Source: Nitrospirota bacterium (GTDB lineage Bacteria > Nitrospirota > Nitrospiria > Nitrospirales > UBA8639). From it: a stretch of DNA of 10,575 bases. The notes beneath the pieces were generated by a model. The model was not told where the DNA came from and searched no databases. It saw nothing but the letters and a program-made list of their open reading frames with translations. The position numbers were made by a program, and so were the translations under genes. This document shows, piece by piece, positions 1 through 7,182 of the stretch. Position 1 is the stretch's first letter; every line of letters begins with the position of its first letter. Where the stretch lies: contig JAOUNC010000057.1 in assembly GCA_029881175.1 (NCBI GenBank), forward strand, positions 1-10,575, read 5' to 3'.

Positions 1-1049
1 CCACCAAGAGCAAATAAGCCGTGTGAGAGACCTCCGGTGGCTAAGTCGGACGCGAATCCGGCTGCGGCTCCGCTCACCAGGCCACCCCAGAAACTTTCTT
101 CTTCCCAGGGTTTTCGTTCCCCGGGCACCCTGACATCTTCCAGTCGTGATTGAATGGTATGGGCTGTTTCGCCTGATAATCCATGCAGTTCGATTAATTG
201 AGTGCTCAGGGAAGTTATGCGATGGGCTAATCGTTGATCCATTGCGTGTATGGCCCGGGTAACTAGGGCTTTGGATGACTGCCCTGATACTTTTTGTGGC
301 AGAATTTCACGGTCTTTTGCCGTCTCAATTAACAGGCGAGCGATGGCGTCCATGCTCCTGTGAAGGGTATGTCGTTGCTGTTCCCTCCATGCTGTCGATA
401 AGTGCTCCATGACGGGTCGTTGATGTTCTGGCAGGACCTGAGTGATGCGAGTCCATAGGAGCCCCTCTTGGACCCAACACCGGGTGAAAGCATCTAGACT
501 CATGACATCTTGAATGACGGCATGGGCTGGCCATTGCTGCTTCCAGCGTGATTGCAGATGGCGTTGTTGTTCAGGATCGGACAGGCCGGTTTGGTTGAGA
601 AGGACAATGACGGGTTTGTTGAGCCAGGTGAGGAGTTCCAGTTCTGGTTGGAGGTATCCAGCCATGGTCGGGTCTTCGGTGGCGTTGACCAGATAGAGGA
701 CCACGTCGGCCTCTTCCTGTACGTTTCGAATGGCTTGCTGTCCGCACCAAAAGGGTTTATCCGCTAATCGGTCCCAGACTTGGGACGCCAGCCAGCCGAT
801 CGGATTGGAACGGCCTTGAAGCCGCTTGAGCAATTTGTGGCTATTGCCGAACCCCGGCGTATCCCACAGATTCAGCCGCAGACCGTCCGGTGTTTCGAGC
901 AAAAGGAATTGCTCGTTTTGGAGGGTGACATGAGCTTGATCCAGGACCTGTCCGACGTCTTTGCGTAAGAGCGTGCGGGCCAACGTGGTTTTCCCGATGT
1001 TGGTGTGGGAAATCAACGACAGCGTGATGGAACGTGATGTGTCTTTCAT
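1..1049 (-). CDS. DUF3482-type membrane-associated GTPase, 3' end cut by the window edge
   Basis: The reading frame opens with ATG at 1049 and stays open for about 349 codons to the window edge, so the C-terminus is missing. It has a TRAFAC-type GTPase domain: a P-loop S-H-T-N-I-G-K-T at residues 14-21, a G3 motif DTPG at 63-66, and a G4-like LLNQTG at 151-155 after a hydrophobic strand. A helical region follows. A Gly/Ala-rich hydrophobic stretch (about 322-350), typical of the DUF3482 C-terminal domain, may insert in or lie on a membrane. The first P-loop Gly is replaced by Ser, and the canonical NKxD is absent. The gene starts 7 nt after the stop of the DUF2868 gene, so the two are almost certainly cotranscribed, as this pair is in many proteobacteria. 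The biological role of the family is not established. Other GTPases of the Era/dynamin-like group are possible, but the DUF2868 neighbour makes DUF3482 the best call. Confidence 0.85.
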   Translation of the reverse strand, partial: MKDTSRSITLSLISHTNIGKTTLARTLLRKDVGQVLDQAHVTLQNEQFLLLETPDGLRLNLWDTPGFGNSHKLLKRLQGRSNPIGWLASQVWDRLADKPFWCGQQAIRNVQEEADVVLYLVNATEDPTMAGYLQPELELLTWLNKPVIVLLNQTGLSDPEQQRHLQSRWKQQWPAHAVIQDVMSLDAFTRCWVQEGLLWTRITQVLPEHQRPVMEHLSTAWREQQRHTLHRSMDAIARLLIETAKDREILPQKVSGQSSKALVTRAIHAMDQRLAHRITSLSTQLIELHGLSGETAHTIQSRLEDVRVPGERKPWEEESFWGGLVSGAAAGFASDLATGGLSHGLFALG

Positions 1050-1056
1050 GTTTTGA

Positions 1057-2567
1057 TCAAGGCCCCGGCCAAAGCCCGGCTTGGGCCTGTAGAATGAATT
1101 GGTCAGGTGAAGTGGTTAATGGATGAAGGGGAACAATTTTAAGATGATATTGGTTGCCGAGGCGTTGCCAGGTTTGTCGGCGTTCGGTTACTCGAGTGCC
1201 ATCGACGGCCTGGCTATACGATTCCTCATCCAGGAGTACCAGCAGTCTCGAGCCCGGCCTGATTTTGTCCATCTGCGTTTGCATCGTGTGAAGCCATTCC
1301 CCCTGCACTTCGCATTCCGGCGTTTGTGCGGCATTGAAGATGACCACGAAGTTTCGAACTGACGCGGAGACAGTCGGCCAAGTTGGGAATTCCTGCCCAA
1401 AGGGTACGGGCGGTTGCCAGTCGACGGTGGCCAGGTTTCCAAAAAGATCTAGAACTCTGACGTCCAGAAAGTTTTTGGCCTTTGGTGTTGGCTGAAAACT
1501 ATAGGGCAGAATATCCACATGGACCCCTTGCCCTCTGGCCGGGGCCAGAAGATGGACAAAATAAGGATCGTCCAGGGGTAAAGCGAATCTTTCCCGGGCC
1601 TGATTGAGAGACCGTAGGCTCGGCTCATCCATGCCAGGATGCTGCGGGGGATGACAATAACCGCAAGGGCGGTCACAGCCCACATGTGAATCCATGGAGC
1701 GGCAGGGCCATGTTGGGGAGCTTGGAGATTCACAATTTCCGAGAGGGTGGGAAAGGGATACCGCAGGAGCCATGCGGCAGGCCCTAACAGGGTATGAAGA
1801 AGCCCCTGGACCTGGTCGGCTGAAAGAAAGGTGCTTTCCCACGTAGCCTGGTAATCGAGCGCCAGCCCCCGGATATACATACCCAGAATAATTCCGATGG
1901 CCATACAGGCGGCTCCAAGATGGAGGAGTTGCCGAACGCGTTGGGTCCATGCCGGTTGCACGTGAGGCCACCATAGTGCCATGAACCGTGTTGTGGCTTC
2001 TTGAATCCAGAGGATGGCCGAAGGGTCGGAGAGGTTCATTGATGGCCAGGTGCGTTGCCTCCAGATTCCCGCAAATTTGGATAGCTGTGTGGCTGCTGTG
2101 TCTCGCCAGGTTGTCTTTATGGAGGATTTCAGTAATGGCATCAATGCGTTGGATAGGTAGATCCCACAATTCCACAGAAGTAAGAGGAGCAGGGGAAAGT
2201 TGAGTAAATTCACCCGTTGCGATTCTCCAAGCCCGTTAATGAGTAATCCGGCTCCTAGGGCGGGGATGGCGACCAGAGCAGTAGGAATGTCCAGGTGCAG
2301 GCGATCAAAGGATTGCGCGAGGGCAGGAAGGGCCTTGTTCATGAACGCCCATATGATGTCGGTGCGTGTTGTGAGAAAAGATAGGTTTCCTTTGGCCAAA
2401 TGATCGGATGAAGGTCTCTGTTGGTCTCTGGCCTGTTGCGTGGCATGATGCCGCGTGGAGAGGGGAAGATGACGTCCGTGGGGATCACATTCTTCCAACG
2501 CTTGTACAAGCAGAATCTTGGACAATTCCGGTTCGTTCATGGGAGTGATGGAGGGGTGATCAAGCAT
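1057..2567 (-). pseudogene. DUF2868 family membrane protein, interrupted by a frameshift near 1600
   Basis: Two overlapping minus-strand frames together make one DUF2868 protein of about 500 residues. The first runs from ATG 2567 and would stop at 1449. It carries the N-terminal region, hydrophobic segments at about residues 96-112, 122-146, 215-233 and 295-312, and the family-like stretch TWESTFL followed by PRSILAW. From about 1605 the family-like sequence continues in the other frame (LPLDDPYFVHLL, then DILPYS and LVLLDEE) to the stop at 1057. The shift is -1, as expected from one lost base; CCCGGGAAA at 1590-1598 is the nearest run-rich site. I saw no slippery heptamer of the classic X-XXY-YYZ type. 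The cause may be a true mutation or a sequencing or assembly error. An internal ATG at 1632 could start the C-terminal part but has no Shine-Dalgarno sequence. The gene precedes the DUF3482 GTPase by 7 nt and is its expected membrane partner; the function is unknown. Confidence 0.75.
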
Positions 2568-2643
2568 TGATTTTCCACTAGCGAGGGGATCCCATGGTAC
2601 TGGAGAAATGGGATGGAAATAAATGGGAAGAGAGCTTACAGGA

Positions 2644-3777
2644 TTAATCGGTTTTTTGCCGAAAGGCCGTTTTGGGCGTTATGGAAGAGGAAAGGTCCTC
2701 TGTGGAGGAGATAGGATCTTGGGGTTTCGCTGCTCTGGCGATAGAGGATTCGGAATCTAGCAAAATACTGAGCCAATTTGTGGATGGATTGCTTTCTAAG
2801 GCAATCTTAACCACCATGGTCATCGGCACGGACAATAGCATTCCCACGGGTCCCCAGACCCATCCCCAAAATACTAATGAAAGAAAGACCACTAATGTGG
2901 AAAGTCCAAGCTTGCGACCCATGAATTTGGGTTCCACCACGTTTCCGAATATGACATTAACCATTCCATAGCCCAAGGCCACCAAGATTGCGCGTCCGAG
3001 GCCGAATTGAATGAAACCCAACAGCACGGGTGGGATGGCGGCGATGATGGATCCTAAGTTGGGAATGAAATTCAATAAAAAGGCCAGCAAGCCCCAAATA
3101 ACAGGAAAGTCGATTTCCAGTATCGCGACCCAAATGGCGACAATGATGCCTGTGCCGAGGCTGATAAGAGTTTTGATAGCCAGATAATTATTGACGGCGA
3201 ACGTGATTTTACTGAATTGGGCTAATGTTCCTTTCGGGTCACCCCAAGCGGCGTGGACTTTCTGTTGAAAGCTCGAGGCTTCCAGCAAAATGAAAATGAC
3301 GGTCAATAGAATGAGAAACGAATTGGTCAAAATTGCGCCCAACCCCGAGAGCATGCGCCCAACCATGCGCATAGAGGCGCCAGGATCGATGGATTTCAGG
3401 AGCAGCTCTTCATTCAACTGAAAGCCCAGGCTTTGTATCCATTGAATGAGTGGCTCCATGGCTTGAGTGAGTCGAGCTTGATATCGAGGGATCGCGTTGG
3501 AGAAGTCTTCTAAAGATGTTCCAATAAGGAGAATAAACCCAAACCCCAGGCTGAGAACTCCCAGGATCACCAGAGACAAGGCGGCTGGTGCCGGAATGCC
3601 TTTTCCTTTGAGCCAAAATACGGGGGAAGCGCTGATAATGGCTAAAAATCCGGCAATGACCAGGGGAACTAAGATAGGCTCGGCTGCACGCATTCCGGCC
3701 ACGACAATGACAAAGGCGGCTGCCGTCAATAAGAAACTCCTGTTAGTGCTTTGGGCGGGCGGCGATGTTGGCATCAT
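2644..3777 (-). CDS. AI-2E family transporter (YdgG/TqsA-like membrane permease)
   Basis: This 377-residue integral membrane protein has about eight hydrophobic segments, roughly at residues 15-30, 33-55, 64-86, 146-166, 203-222, 224-252, 260-278 and 292-325. The second half carries the family's best motifs: LLNFIPNLGSIIAAIPP at about 234-250, GNVVEPKFMGRKLGLS at 278-293 and a WGPVGMLLSVP stretch at 308-318. The length is normal for the family. Members have been linked to autoinducer-2 export or to ion/proton exchange, and the substrate cannot be read from sequence. The start is one of two adjacent ATG codons (3777 or 3774). An in-frame stop lies about 40 nt upstream and no strong Shine-Dalgarno sequence is visible. 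The last 35 residues are a polar tail. The gene lies 205 nt after mlaA and has its own promoter candidate. It is followed after 76 nt by the DUF2868 gene, so read-through is possible. Confidence 0.92.
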   Translation of the reverse strand: MMPTSPPAQSTNRSFLLTAAAFVIVVAGMRAAEPILVPLVIAGFLAIISASPVFWLKGKGIPAPAALSLVILGVLSLGFGFILLIGTSLEDFSNAIPRYQARLTQAMEPLIQWIQSLGFQLNEELLLKSIDPGASMRMVGRMLSGLGAILTNSFLILLTVIFILLEASSFQQKVHAAWGDPKGTLAQFSKITFAVNNYLAIKTLISLGTGIIVAIWVAILEIDFPVIWGLLAFLLNFIPNLGSIIAAIPPVLLGFIQFGLGRAILVALGYGMVNVIFGNVVEPKFMGRKLGLSTLVVFLSLVFWGWVWGPVGMLLSVPMTMVVKIALESNPSTNWLSILLDSESSIARAAKPQDPISSTEDLSSSITPKTAFRQKTD

Positions 3778-3819
3778 GTGTGGGATAGGCCTGCTGATTC
3801 CTATGAAAGAGGGTTTTCA

Positions 3820-3853
3820 ATAGGGGATCCTGTCTGTGTGCGTATTCCCCTAT
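3820..3853. repeat. 8-bp dyad over the AI-2E transporter promoter (operator candidate)
   Basis: ATAGGGGA at 3820-3827 and TCCCCTAT at 3846-3853 form a perfect inverted repeat with an 18-nt gap. One arm overlaps the proposed -10 element and start of transcription of the transporter gene, so it resembles a repressor operator more than an RNA hairpin. The bound protein is unknown. Confidence 0.4.
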
Positions 3854-3880
3854 GATACCCGCTTCTTGGGTTTCTGTCTT
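3852..3880 (-). promoter_or_regulatory. Sigma-70-type promoter candidate for the AI-2E transporter gene
   Basis: Read on the minus strand, AAGACA (3880-3875, four of six consensus bases) is followed after exactly 17 nt by TATCAT (3857-3852, five of six). Transcription would start near 3845 and give a leader of about 70 nt before the ATG at 3777. The spacing and position fit; there is no experimental support. Confidence 0.4.
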
Positions 3881-3982
3881 GGAAGGGGACATGATGCGCA
3901 TTCTTTTGAAGCGTAAGGGGAGCGAGGGACGGTTGTCGAGAGTTGAGAATCGCCTGGCGATTTCAGGGGATTGAGGGGGGCG

Positions 3983-4939
3983 CTATTCCTGAATCGCCTT
4001 TTGCCGTTGTTGCAGGTACCCGTTTCGGATGGCGCCATATAAATCTAATGTGCCTTCTTCCACGCCTTGAAATGTTTTCAGTGTCAGCGAACGCAGATTC
4101 ACTGATTCCCCACCTGTCAGCCCTAATCGAGCATAGTTAATCGTGGGATCATGTTGAACTAGCCTGGGCGCGTCGGCAATTTCAAAAATAGGAAGAACGA
4201 GCCAATTAAAAGGATCAAGAAATATGTCTCCAATAAACCCAAACCCATCTCTTAAGGTGAACGGTCCATAGAAAGGCACGACGAGATATGGTCCCGGTGG
4301 GACGCCATAGCTCCCTAAGGTTTGGCCCAGGTCTTCGAGAGGCGTGTCTAAGTCAAACATGATTTTTGCGGGATCGAACAATCCTCCAACTCCTAACGTA
4401 CTGTTAATAAGAAACCGGCTCATTTCAATGCCAGCGCCACGGAATTTGGCTTGCAACAGATTGTTGAAGAATCGAGGAACAAACCGGGCATTTTGAAAGA
4501 CATTAACAATGCTTTGCTGAACATCTGGCGGGACAAAGAAATTATAGACTTTCGCTACCGGCTTGAGGAGGTATTTATCAAACCGGTAATTGAATTCAAA
4601 GATTGCAGAGTTCACGGGCTCTATCGGGTCATATTCCTCCATCTGGGCTTCGTGAGGAGATTCATCAAATGGATCTACAAGTTCAGCATCAAACCCAGGT
4701 TCCTCACCTACTGCCTCTTCGGCAGACTCCACGAATGTCGGCTCTGCCCCCTTCTCAAGGTTTCCCAGAGTCTTGGTTGATTGATCGTTCCCTGCGCATC
4801 CACAAAGACCTAGGGCCAGGCACAGAACCAACAAGCTCCATCGTGACGGTCTTTTGTTTTGGCAAGAAAAGCGCTCTGGCTGATGGGTTTCAGGGAGGCG
4901 GCTTGTGGTCCTAGAAACGTGAAAAATGGGGCAGTTCAT
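3983..4939 (-). CDS. mlaA: MlaA (VacJ) outer-membrane lipid-asymmetry lipoprotein
   Basis: The protein has 318 residues. After an unusually long polar N-terminus of about 33 residues comes a hydrophobic segment (34-47) ending in a lipobox-like L-C-G-C with the lipidated cysteine at 48, so it is an outer-membrane lipoprotein. An acidic linker (about 66-105) leads into the MlaA domain. Diagnostic stretches are DPIEPVNSAIFEFN (104-117), the NNLLQAKF region (159-166), INSTLGVGGLFDPA (178-191) and LGQTLGSYGVPPGPYLVVP (204-222) followed by GP and RD. MlaA works with porins to remove misplaced phospholipids from the outer leaflet and passes them to periplasmic MlaC and the MlaFEDB transporter. None of those partners is in this window. 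ATG 4939 is the only sensible start, because an in-frame stop lies just upstream and no alternative start precedes the hydrophobic core. The Shine-Dalgarno sequence is weak. Confidence 0.95.
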   Translation of the reverse strand: MNCPIFHVSRTTSRLPETHQPERFSCQNKRPSRWSLLVLCLALGLCGCAGNDQSTKTLGNLEKGAEPTFVESAEEAVGEEPGFDAELVDPFDESPHEAQMEEYDPIEPVNSAIFEFNYRFDKYLLKPVAKVYNFFVPPDVQQSIVNVFQNARFVPRFFNNLLQAKFRGAGIEMSRFLINSTLGVGGLFDPAKIMFDLDTPLEDLGQTLGSYGVPPGPYLVVPFYGPFTLRDGFGFIGDIFLDPFNWLVLPIFEIADAPRLVQHDPTINYARLGLTGGESVNLRSLTLKTFQGVEEGTLDLYGAIRNGYLQQRQKAIQE

Positions 4940-5092
4940 ATTTGTACATCAACCCTTTGGGGGAACGTGAAAAAATTTCATAAAAAAGGAAAGAACTGTA
5001 ACAAAATCATATTGTGAATCCAAGAATAACTGAATTCCTGGCAAAGACAACTGTTCAAATTTGTTTCTTCCAATTTGGTTCTATTGGGGTAT

Positions 5093-5132
5093 TGTCGATT
5101 CCGCTAACAGATCGTTAGAAAGAAAAACGACA
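5093..5132. repeat. Nested inverted repeats upstream of the sigma-factor gene
   Basis: TGTCG (5093-5097) pairs with CGACA (5128-5132), and inside this CTAAC (5104-5108) pairs with GTTAG (5114-5118) across a 5-nt loop. The element lies about 200 nt upstream of the proposed sigma-54 promoter, a usual distance for an enhancer-binding activator. The arms are short, so chance is a real alternative. Confidence 0.25.
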
Positions 5133-5310
5133 GAAACCCATGCATTGAAAGCGGTACAGCCTCATTGTTCATGATTGTATGTGCTTGCCGTTAATCAATT
5201 CGACAATTTTTCTCGACCTCTCCCACCTGATCGTGTTTCTACGGTCAAATAATCTGCAACAGCTTGCTGCAACCGAAAGTAATCCTTCGCATTGAAGGAA
5301 AAGGCTGTGT

Positions 5311-5326
5311 TGGCATTTACTTTGCT
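5311..5326 (+). promoter_or_regulatory. Sigma-54 (-24/-12) promoter candidate for the RpoD-like gene
   Basis: The sequence TGGCA-N6-TTGCT has GG at 5312-5313 and GC at 5324-5325 with the required 10-nt gap, matching TGGCACG-N4-TTGCW except at the C and G after TGGCA. Transcription would begin near 5337. That gives a leader of about 94 nt to the ATG at 5431, or about 10 nt to the ATG at 5347. No good sigma-70 promoter was seen nearby. It is a pattern match only. Confidence 0.35.
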
Positions 5327-5417
5327 CATCCTCGTAGAACGCGAGCATGAATGTTCGAGAGATGTTGATGCCGCCTCGGCATGAAGGACAGTTCAGGGAT
5401 TATAGAACCATGAACAG

Positions 5418-5424
5418 AAGGGAG
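5418..5424 (+). promoter_or_regulatory. Ribosome-binding site that favours the ATG at 5431
   Basis: AAGGGAG lies 6 nt before the ATG at 5431, close to ideal. The earlier in-frame ATG codons at 5347, 5362 and 5410 have much weaker or badly spaced sites, so 5431 is the preferred start of the sigma factor. Confidence 0.55.
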
Positions 5425-5430
5425 ACAGGA

Positions 5431-7053
5431 ATGAGCGTAGCAGGTTCCTCACAAAAATTTTCGTGGAATGGAACGATTACCTCTGCGAAAAAATCGCAGA
5501 ATGCATTGCCGCGTTCTCCCCAAGTGGAGCGGGGTGCCGAAAGTCAGGCTGTGATACCAGATAGACAGCTCCCATTGTATTTAAAAGAAATTGGACAGGT
5601 GGATTTGTTGGATCGTGCCGGGGAAGTAACCCTGTGTAAAAAAATTGAGGAAGCCAGGGAACATATGTCGGAAGCGCTGTTCGTCTTGCCGATGACATTA
5701 GAATTTTTGAAAGAACAACGAATGCGTCTGAGTCGTGAAGAAGTCTTGGCCAAGCATCTCATTCAAAAGGACAAAGAGGTGGCATTGGAGGAAGATGGGG
5801 AAACTGAACAGACTGAAGTTCAGGATGCCCAGGAGGATGAAGAGTTCCGACAACGAGTCTTGCAACAGCTTGATGAGCTGTGTCACTGCATACAACCCCT
5901 GCTTGATGGGGATGAGGAACATTTGGTTCCTAATATATCTCTTCCCAAGCAGAAGAAACATTCCGCAGGACAAAAGCGATTCTTAAAGAACTTGGCGACG
6001 GTGAATTGGCATCCAAGGTTTTATCATCAAATCGAGAATAGAATCCAAGCTATTGAAGAACAACTAAAAGACGTTTTGGAGCGGATAGGGGTGTCTCAGG
6101 AGGATATTTGTCAAATAGGACTTCAGAAAAAAGACCTGAGCCGCGAAGCTTTTGCCATGATGGTTCATGAGCCGGTGTCCCAGGATATGGCCCAACCTCG
6201 TGTGCGCCAAGAAGCTCTAGAACACCTAACGTATTTGGAAGAACATGTACTGTACATGCCGTTTGCCCATTTCCTGATACGAGCGAGACAGTTAGAGCGA
6301 GCGAAGACATGCGTCCATTTCGCCAAACAGGCGATGTTAGAGGCCAATTTACGGCTCGTGGTCAGCGTGGCCAAGCGGTATATCAACCGGGGGCTTGATC
6401 TGTTAGATCTCATTCAGGAAGGTAATATTGGGTTGATGCGTGCTGTTGATCGTTTCGAGTATCAGCGCGGATTTAAATTCAGTACGTATGCCACGTGGTG
6501 GATTCGACAAGCTATCACTCGAGCCTTGGCGGATCAATCTCGAACCGTCAGAGTCCCGGTTCATGTATGTGATGCGATGACCAAAGTTCGACGGTCGTGG
6601 GATCGGCTGGCTGTCCAGTTAGGGCGAGAGCCACGATTAGAAGAGCTTGGGAAAATTTTAGACTTGTCCCCGGAGAAACTTGCCTCACTGTTTGATGTTA
6701 CAAAAGGAGCTGTTTCTCTTGAGACCCCTGTGGGCGACGATGAGAATGCGCATCTATCCGATGTCCTCGAAGACACGTCTGCTGTGTCTCCATTCTATTC
6801 CGCCGAACGGATGGATCTGCAGGAAAAGGTCACGATGTTATTGCAAACTCTCACGCCTCGAGAAGCCCATATTATCCGACGGCGTTTTGGCATCGGGGAA
6901 TTGGAAGATGCCACCTTAGAGGAAATTGGCCAAGAATTTTCGGTCACGCGGGAGCGAATTCGACAAATTGAGGAGCGGGCCTTAGCCAAATTACGGGAAC
7001 CTCAACGTAATCAAACATTGCGAACATATTTTCAATTGGCAGGTTCAGCGTAA
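5431..7053 (+). CDS. RpoD-like sigma-70 family RNA polymerase sigma factor
   Basis: From ATG 5431 the protein has 540 residues; ATG 5347 would add 28. It directs RNA polymerase to -10/-35 promoters. Region 1.2 (about 44-77, [14 protein letters not shown]) is followed by a long non-conserved region holding an acidic patch (114-138). Regions 2.1-2.4 (297-377) include the helix WWIRQAITR (356-364), with the Gln and Thr that read the -10 element in E. coli RpoD. Region 3 contains GDDE near 435. Region 4 (467-532) has the helix-turn-helix [13 protein letters not shown] with the Arg/Glu/Arg/Gln set that reads TTGACA. No region 1.1 is recognisable. Both DNA-reading surfaces are intact, so it should use ordinary housekeeping-type promoters. 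It may be the primary sigma factor or a paralogue. The isolated locus without dnaG or rpsU nearby and the sigma-54-like promoter upstream favour a regulated paralogue, so I give no symbol. Confidence 0.93.
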   Translation: MSVAGSSQKFSWNGTITSAKKSQNALPRSPQVERGAESQAVIPDRQLPLYLKEIGQVDLLDRAGEVTLCKKIEEAREHMSEALFVLPMTLEFLKEQRMRLSREEVLAKHLIQKDKEVALEEDGETEQTEVQDAQEDEEFRQRVLQQLDELCHCIQPLLDGDEEHLVPNISLPKQKKHSAGQKRFLKNLATVNWHPRFYHQIENRIQAIEEQLKDVLERIGVSQEDICQIGLQKKDLSREAFAMMVHEPVSQDMAQPRVRQEALEHLTYLEEHVLYMPFAHFLIRARQLERAKTCVHFAKQAMLEANLRLVVSVAKRYINRGLDLLDLIQEGNIGLMRAVDRFEYQRGFKFSTYATWWIRQAITRALADQSRTVRVPVHVCDAMTKVRRSWDRLAVQLGREPRLEELGKILDLSPEKLASLFDVTKGAVSLETPVGDDENAHLSDVLEDTSAVSPFYSAERMDLQEKVTMLLQTLTPREAHIIRRRFGIGELEDATLEEIGQEFSVTRERIRQIEERALAKLREPQRNQTLRTYFQLAGSA

Positions 7054-7090
7054 AGCGGGGTAAGGTCAACGGGCTTCAGGAATGAGTACA

Positions 7091-7176
7091 GAATAGTGAG
7101 GGGTGGGGCTGTAAAGAGGAAAACGAAGCGTATTTGTGGAGGGCCCTTCCCCACCCCTTCCGACTCCTCACTATTC
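7091..7176. repeat. Long interrupted inverted repeat between convergent genes
   Basis: GAATAGTGAGG (7091-7101) pairs perfectly with 7166-7176, and GGTGGGG (7102-7108) pairs with 7149-7155, leaving about 10 unpaired bases on one side and a 40-nt loop. It lies between the stop of the sigma factor (7053) and the stop of the pentapeptide gene (7183). It could fold in transcripts from either side and help end transcription, although no U-tract follows either arm. A decayed mobile repeat is another possibility. Confidence 0.6.
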
Positions 7177-7182
7177 ACCCCC

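Larger units (their letters stand above)
4940..5346. other. AT-rich divergent intergenic region between mlaA and the sigma-factor gene
   Basis: This gap of about 400 nt has no convincing gene. It must hold the promoters of both divergent genes. Towards mlaA, a TATGAT (minus strand, 5011-5006) is a possible -10 element, but its -35 region is poor. Runs of A/T at 4970-4987 lie in the likely mlaA leader. Nested inverted repeats lie at 5093-5132, and a sigma-54-like element faces the sigma gene at 5311-5326. The sequence CTGCAAC occurs twice, 13 nt apart, at 5254 and 5267. No RNA gene was recognised. Confidence 0.6.

Noticed and set aside
514..968. Open frames on the plus strand across the left edge
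   Set aside because: They lie antisense to the DUF3482 GTPase, whose motifs and length are clear, and they show no family features.
1585..1610. Programmed -1 ribosomal frameshift in the DUF2868 gene
   Set aside because: No X-XXY-YYZ slippery heptamer is in the proper phase near the junction, so a lost base is simpler.
2589..2614. Inverted repeat ATCCCAT-12 nt-ATGGGAT after the AI-2E transporter gene, considered as a terminator
   Set aside because: The stem is short, the loop long and no U-tract follows on the minus strand.
3948..3962. Hairpin AATCGC-3 nt-GCGATT just after mlaA, considered as its terminator
   Set aside because: Only six pairs, and no run of U follows on the minus strand.
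3850..4038. Small minus-strand frame of 62 codons overlapping the end of mlaA
   Set aside because: It is out of frame with mlaA, polar and low in information, lacks a ribosome-binding site and runs through the transporter promoter.
5248..5253. AATAAT as a -10 element for the sigma gene
   Set aside because: No acceptable -35 hexamer lies 16-18 nt upstream and there is no extended TG; the -24/-12 element is the better candidate.
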